DNA from: CAWVSB01 sp046710535
GTDB lineage: Bacteria; Pseudomonadota; Gammaproteobacteria; Pseudomonadales; CAWVSB01
Direction of reading: 5' to 3'
Length of the DNA stretch: 64,000 nucleotides
Assembly: GCA_046710535.1 (NCBI GenBank)
Contig: JBKEHH010000002.1
Coordinates: 124,001 to 188,000, forward strand
Shown here: one piece after another, positions 61,092-64,000 of the stretch
How the letters are laid out: each line of letters opens with the position of its first letter
Position numbering within the stretch: position 1 is the stretch's first letter
Position numbers and translations under genes: made by a program
Notes under the pieces: model-generated
The model's input: the letters and a program-made list of their open reading frames with translations, nothing else
The model's database searches: none
What the model was told of the DNA's origin: nothing

Positions 61092-61664
61092 TCAGTCGAT
61101 ATATTCAAATATCTTTACCACTCGCTCCACTCCTGATGTATTACGTGCGAGGTCGGCGGCTTTAGTTGCCATCTCTCGAGTAATCAGCCCCATTAAGTAA
61201 ACGGTACTATTTTCAGTGACAACTTTAATATCGCCGCCATCGGTCTCACTGCCTGTTAGCAATTTTGTTTTTAGTTTACTCGTTATCCAAGTGTCGCTAG
61301 TACGCGTGCCAAAGCCCAGAGTGGGTTCTGCTGTAAGCTGGTTGTGTAGTGTCTTCACTTCACCAAGGCTTCTCACTATGGCGCCAGCTTGTTGTGCAAT
61401 GTCATCAGTAGGAACTTGTCCTGCAAGTAATACTGTACCGTTGTAACTGACGACGACTAAGTGAGCTTGGTCTAGTTCAGGTGAGGTTTCCCGTAGATTG
61501 ACCAACGCTTTGGTTTCAATGACTTCATCATCAATTATTTCGCCGAATGAGCGTTCGCTTTTGTCCTCGGCTATTGGCTTATCGCGGGTCACATTGATGA
61601 ACGAGCTGCACGCAGATAATGCTAGTAATAAAGTGATAAGGCTGAGAGCTTTGGTTGTGGTCAT
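61092..61664 (-). CDS. BON-domain outer-membrane lipoprotein, DolP/YraP-like
   Basis: The ATG at 61664 gives about 190 residues with lipobox LSAC (MTTTKALSLITLLLALSAC). Two BON domains follow (DDEVIETKALVNLRETSPELDQAHLVVVSYNGTVLLAGQVPTDD, and TSDTWITSKLKTKLLTGSETDGGDIKVVTENSTVYLMGLI). DolP/YraP supports outer-membrane integrity and BAM activity. It follows the DiaA-like gene, the yraN-diaA-yraP order of gammaproteobacteria. Confidence 0.92.
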   Translation of the reverse strand: MTTTKALSLITLLLALSACSSFINVTRDKPIAEDKSERSFGEIIDDEVIETKALVNLRETSPELDQAHLVVVSYNGTVLLAGQVPTDDIAQQAGAIVRSLGEVKTLHNQLTAEPTLGFGTRTSDTWITSKLKTKLLTGSETDGGDIKVVTENSTVYLMGLITREMATKAADLARNTSGVERVVKIFEYID

Positions 61665-61666
61665 AG

Positions 61667-62215
61667 CTAGGAAGTTCCTCCAAAAATATGGCTGTCGATG
61701 AGTTGGCATAGTGCATGAATAACAGTTACTTGCATCTCTAAGCTGCGAATATTGCTCGCCACCGGTAATGCTATTGCAATATCAAGCTCGCTAAGTTGAG
61801 CTATTAGCAGATCACTGTTAGTACACAATATTATACAAATGTTCCGTTGTCGGGCAGCATGAATTGCCACAATTAGCGCTTCATCAGACTCGCAAGCAAG
61901 TATCACTAAGGTATCGCCTTCGCTACCGAAGGCGTTTATCTTTTTAGCGATATCACCGCTATGGTCTGTAGTTAAATACATCGCTGGCAGTGCCGGGCGT
62001 TCTTCATCATGGCCGCCAAGTAAGTGGGAGCAAAACATTTGTGCTAAATAGCTGCCACTGTTGGTGCTGCAGCTCAATATTTTTTTATCTCGCAGCAAGC
62101 AGTTGGCAATCGCTTCGCTGGCCAATGAGATTTGTGGCATAGCAGCTGAGGCACAGGCGCTATGTAGCTCGATATGCTCCGCAAATATTGAGGAAAGTAA
62201 GTCGTTGTAGTTCAT
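61667..62215 (-). CDS. diaA: DiaA-like SIS-domain protein, diverged
   Basis: The 182-residue protein sits where DiaA (an initiator of DnaA-oriC assembly) is found, between yraN and the BON lipoprotein, and has the ERPALPAMYLTTD core and a C-terminal IRSLEMQVTVIHALCQLIDSHIFG dimer helix like DiaA. However, the usual CGNGxSA is CSTNSGS, the STSGNS phosphate-binding loop is ACESDEA, and about 12 residues between (ND-type loop) are missing. It is shorter than DiaA (196). DiaA does not need sugar binding, so DnaA interaction may remain. Confidence 0.8.
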   Translation of the reverse strand: MNYNDLLSSIFAEHIELHSACASAAMPQISLASEAIANCLLRDKKILSCSTNSGSYLAQMFCSHLLGGHDEERPALPAMYLTTDHSGDIAKKINAFGSEGDTLVILACESDEALIVAIHAARQRNICIILCTNSDLLIAQLSELDIAIALPVASNIRSLEMQVTVIHALCQLIDSHIFGGTS

Positions 62216-62239
62216 GCCTAGCGGTTACCTGATAAATCC

Positions 62240-62611
62240 TTAGTAAAAAGCGTTTTCAATCCAATAGAATTGTAGTTCATTTTGTAATGAAGTGATCGCT
62301 ATTACATCAAATCTTATGACATGGTTTTGATATTGTTTGTTTTCATTGAGATATGTTTTAGCGGCTAGAAGTATTCGTTGTTGCTTGGCACGAGTCACCT
62401 GCTCAAGTGCATGGCTATTACTTTTCCGGTATTTAACTTCAATAAAGCATAAGGTATTTTTACGTCCACAAATAATATCAAGTTCGCCGCCGCGACAAAA
62501 ATAATTTTGACCGATAGTTTTGAATCCTGCTTTTTCAGTTAATCGTTTTGCCGCTTCTTCATAGGAGGCGCCTTTATTCTTGTTCGAGACTGGTCGTCGT
62601 TGCCATAACAT
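62240..62611 (-). CDS. yraN: YraN family (UPF0102) nuclease-like protein
   Basis: The 123-residue protein has the restriction-endonuclease-like core: GASYEEAAKRLTEKAGFKTIGQNYFCRGGELDIICGRKNTLCFIEVKYRKS, with acidic D and E-x-K positions that form a PD-(D/E)XK site. The function is unknown. It overlaps the lpoA 3' end by 38 bases, so both starts share one transcript. Confidence 0.94.
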   Translation of the reverse strand: MLWQRRPVSNKNKGASYEEAAKRLTEKAGFKTIGQNYFCRGGELDIICGRKNTLCFIEVKYRKSNSHALEQVTRAKQQRILLAAKTYLNENKQYQNHVIRFDVIAITSLQNELQFYWIENAFY

Positions 62612-64000
62612 TATTCGCTTCCTTGCGTAGTGTCATATAAGTGGTCTCTTCGGCTGAAATTAAACCGTTACTAAATGATGCCCAGCTCGGCTCTCTTTCG
62701 ATATTACCATTACTGAGTCGGCTAAGTGCGCCGGTAAAACCTTGTAACTTGTAGTTATTATTTGCGTTTAACAGCGACATGCGTTGGCTAATATAATACG
62801 CGTCCATACCCAGTGCGTATAAGTTTTTGCTGTAGCTGCCACCACGGCTTATATGGTTGGTGATCTCGCTATTAAATCTGTCGTCGCCTGCGATAGCCCA
62901 GGGAGTTTCGCCAAAATAAATACCGCTTAAATCCATGTCTTTGCTTTGGGCGTTTTCTCCATTGTTAATTTGGCTGGTGGCGTAGACGGGTAAGTCGCCG
63001 GCAAAATGGAAGGCAAGGATAGGCTTTAATGACCTAGCTTCTTGCGAGTTAGTAGCAATAAACACCATGTCTATATCTTTGCGGCGATAGGGGTCTGACT
63101 CGACAAATTCGCCAAGTACGTCTTGTAGATACTTTGTTCGCTCTTCGCTGTGTTGCAGGTTTAGTGCATTTTTGATTGTATTCGACATAGTGGCGTTGTC
63201 GGTGAATGTTGTTCTGATCGCGACGCTCGCCTCATTTTGCTTCCAATTGTCGATAAAAGATTTTGCCGCGCGAATACTCCAGTCTTTGTCTGATTGGATT
63301 ACCAGAGCTCGGTCAAGGTCGGCGTTAAGTGCTTGTTTGCTCGCAAGTAGTGCGTCATCGTTAGCTGACAGTCCGAGCTTGCTCAAATTACTATTATTAA
63401 GGATGTTGTCGGTGAAGTTCAGCGCCAATGTTTGGATGTCGATACTTGCATTTTTTTCTAGCTGCTCAAGATTACTTTTAGTCAGCGGGCCGATAACCGA
63501 ACTAGCGCCGCTGTCAATAGCTTGTCGATAGAGCTGGGCAATATCTTTATTTCGATTAGTGTCAAAAAATTGTAATTCAGTGTTTTGATTTTCTTCATCG
63601 GCAAGATGAGCAGCAATAATACCATCCCTAATACTATCGCCGGCGGATCGCAGCCGGCCGGACAGAGGGATTAATATCGCAATTTTTTCTGGAGCCGTTA
63701 ATGATATTAGCTGCATTAAACTGCTAGGTCGCATTATATTGGCGGCATGTTCTGACCAAGCGCTTTGCCAAAATAGTATTTTCTGCTGAGTTTGCGCTAG
63801 CGTAATAGATGTGTCTTTAGCGATAAGCGCTATGGATAGCCAGCCAGAAAAATCTGAGTTCTCTGCCTCTGTGGAGATGGCTTTATTCAATCTTGTGCTA
63901 GCTGTTTGAATTAAGATATCCCACAATTGTTCGCTATATTTTAGAATATTCTCTTCATCGGTAGTTAGCGCTAATAGAGAGGTTAAGATTTTCGCAGCTT
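62574..64000 (-). CDS. lpoA: Penicillin-binding protein activator LpoA, N-terminus missing
   Basis: About 475 C-terminal codons of an outer-membrane lipoprotein that activates PBP1A. The frame stays open to the right edge, so the signal peptide and N-terminal TPR domain are outside. The visible part ends the helical domain and has the complete periplasmic-binding-like LppC domain (EKIAILIPLSGRLRSAGDSIRDGIIAAHLADEE; SSVIGPLTKSNLEQL; DMVFIATNSQEARSLKPILAFHFAGDLPVYATSQI). A shorter start inside the window is not credible. It overlaps yraN. Confidence 0.93.
   Translation of the reverse strand, partial: AAKILTSLLALTTDEENILKYSEQLWDILIQTASTRLNKAISTEAENSDFSGWLSIALIAKDTSITLAQTQQKILFWQSAWSEHAANIMRPSSLMQLISLTAPEKIAILIPLSGRLRSAGDSIRDGIIAAHLADEENQNTELQFFDTNRNKDIAQLYRQAIDSGASSVIGPLTKSNLEQLEKNASIDIQTLALNFTDNILNNSNLSKLGLSANDDALLASKQALNADLDRALVIQSDKDWSIRAAKSFIDNWKQNEASVAIRTTFTDNATMSNTIKNALNLQHSEERTKYLQDVLGEFVESDPYRRKDIDMVFIATNSQEARSLKPILAFHFAGDLPVYATSQINNGENAQSKDMDLSGIYFGETPWAIAGDDRFNSEITNHISRGGSYSKNLYALGMDAYYISQRMSLLNANNNYKLQGFTGALSRLSNGNIEREPSWASFSNGLISAEETTYMTLRKEANNVMATTTSLEQE

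Noticed and set aside
1..64000. CRISPR arrays, insertion sequences, prophage genes, toxin-antitoxin pairs
   Set aside because: I looked for regularly spaced repeats, transposase or integrase motifs, phage structural genes and small paired operons and saw none.

Overview
The window reads as a chromosomal segment of a moderately low-GC gammaproteobacterium. Gene order matches Pseudomonas-type chromosomes over long runs (TPR lipoprotein-lolB-ispE-tRNA-Gln-prs-rplY-pth-ychF beside hemA-prfA-prmC-moeB; gatCAB beside mreBCD-maf-yhdP; kdsD-kdsC-lptC-lptA-lptB-rpoN-hpf-ptsN-rapZ-ptsO; mlaC-ibaG-murA-hisG-hisD-degS; zapE-rplM-rpsI-petABC-sspAB; BON lipoprotein-diaA-yraN-lpoA). Base composition, the TonB receptor and the orphan catabolic operon suggest a marine oligotroph-like relative (Cellvibrionales/Spongiibacteraceae type). 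That placement is inference; no 16S rRNA gene is present.

Region 1 (1-5.1 kb): a minus-strand gene runs off the left edge. It is followed by an epimerase / WecA-type glycosyltransferase / WbpM-type dehydratase trio that would start O-antigen or other lipid-linked glycan synthesis, then an unexplained 330-base gap and bolA. Region 2 (5.2-8.8 kb): a tight four-gene operon for the lower meta-cleavage pathway (C-C hydrolase, dienoate hydratase, acylating acetaldehyde dehydrogenase, hydroxy-oxovalerate aldolase), with no ring-cleavage enzyme or regulator beside it. Region 3 (8.9-24.7 kb): an HD-GYP phosphodiesterase, tRNA-Met, ychF-pth-rplY-prs, tRNA-Gln, ispE-lolB-TPR, hemA-prfA-prmC-moeB, an orphan HvfX-like DoxX protein, rhlB, cysZ and a small Cys-rich protein. 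Region 4 (24.7-27.6 kb): a TonB-dependent receptor and a PA4642-family protein.

Region 5 (27.6-47.3 kb): gatCAB diverges from mreBCD-maf-yhdP. Converging on these is a long minus-strand envelope and nitrogen-PTS block: kdsD, kdsC, lptC, lptA, lptB, rpoN, hpf, ptsN, rapZ, ptsO, mgtE, yjgA. Region 6 (47.4-64 kb): mlaC, ibaG, murA, hisG and hisD, then degS, a Nif3-like protein, zapG, zapE, nnrU, rplM-rpsI, cytochrome bc1 (petABC) and sspAB. The window ends with a minus-strand BON lipoprotein, a diverged DiaA, yraN and an lpoA that runs off the right edge.

Most of the window is conserved housekeeping. The observations most worth checking are: an apparent ATT start codon for mreC behind a structured leader with a 10-codon mini-ORF; a perfect 15-bp hairpin inside mgtE; mlaC standing without mlaFED or mlaB; absence of rng, tldD and pmbA from their usual places; an HvfX-like protein without the rest of its RiPP cluster; a meta-cleavage hydrolase whose catalytic Asp is Glu; and an unidentified 54-codon ORF with a 16-bp perfect palindrome upstream of bolA. 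I saw no CRISPR array, insertion sequence, prophage or recognisable defence system.
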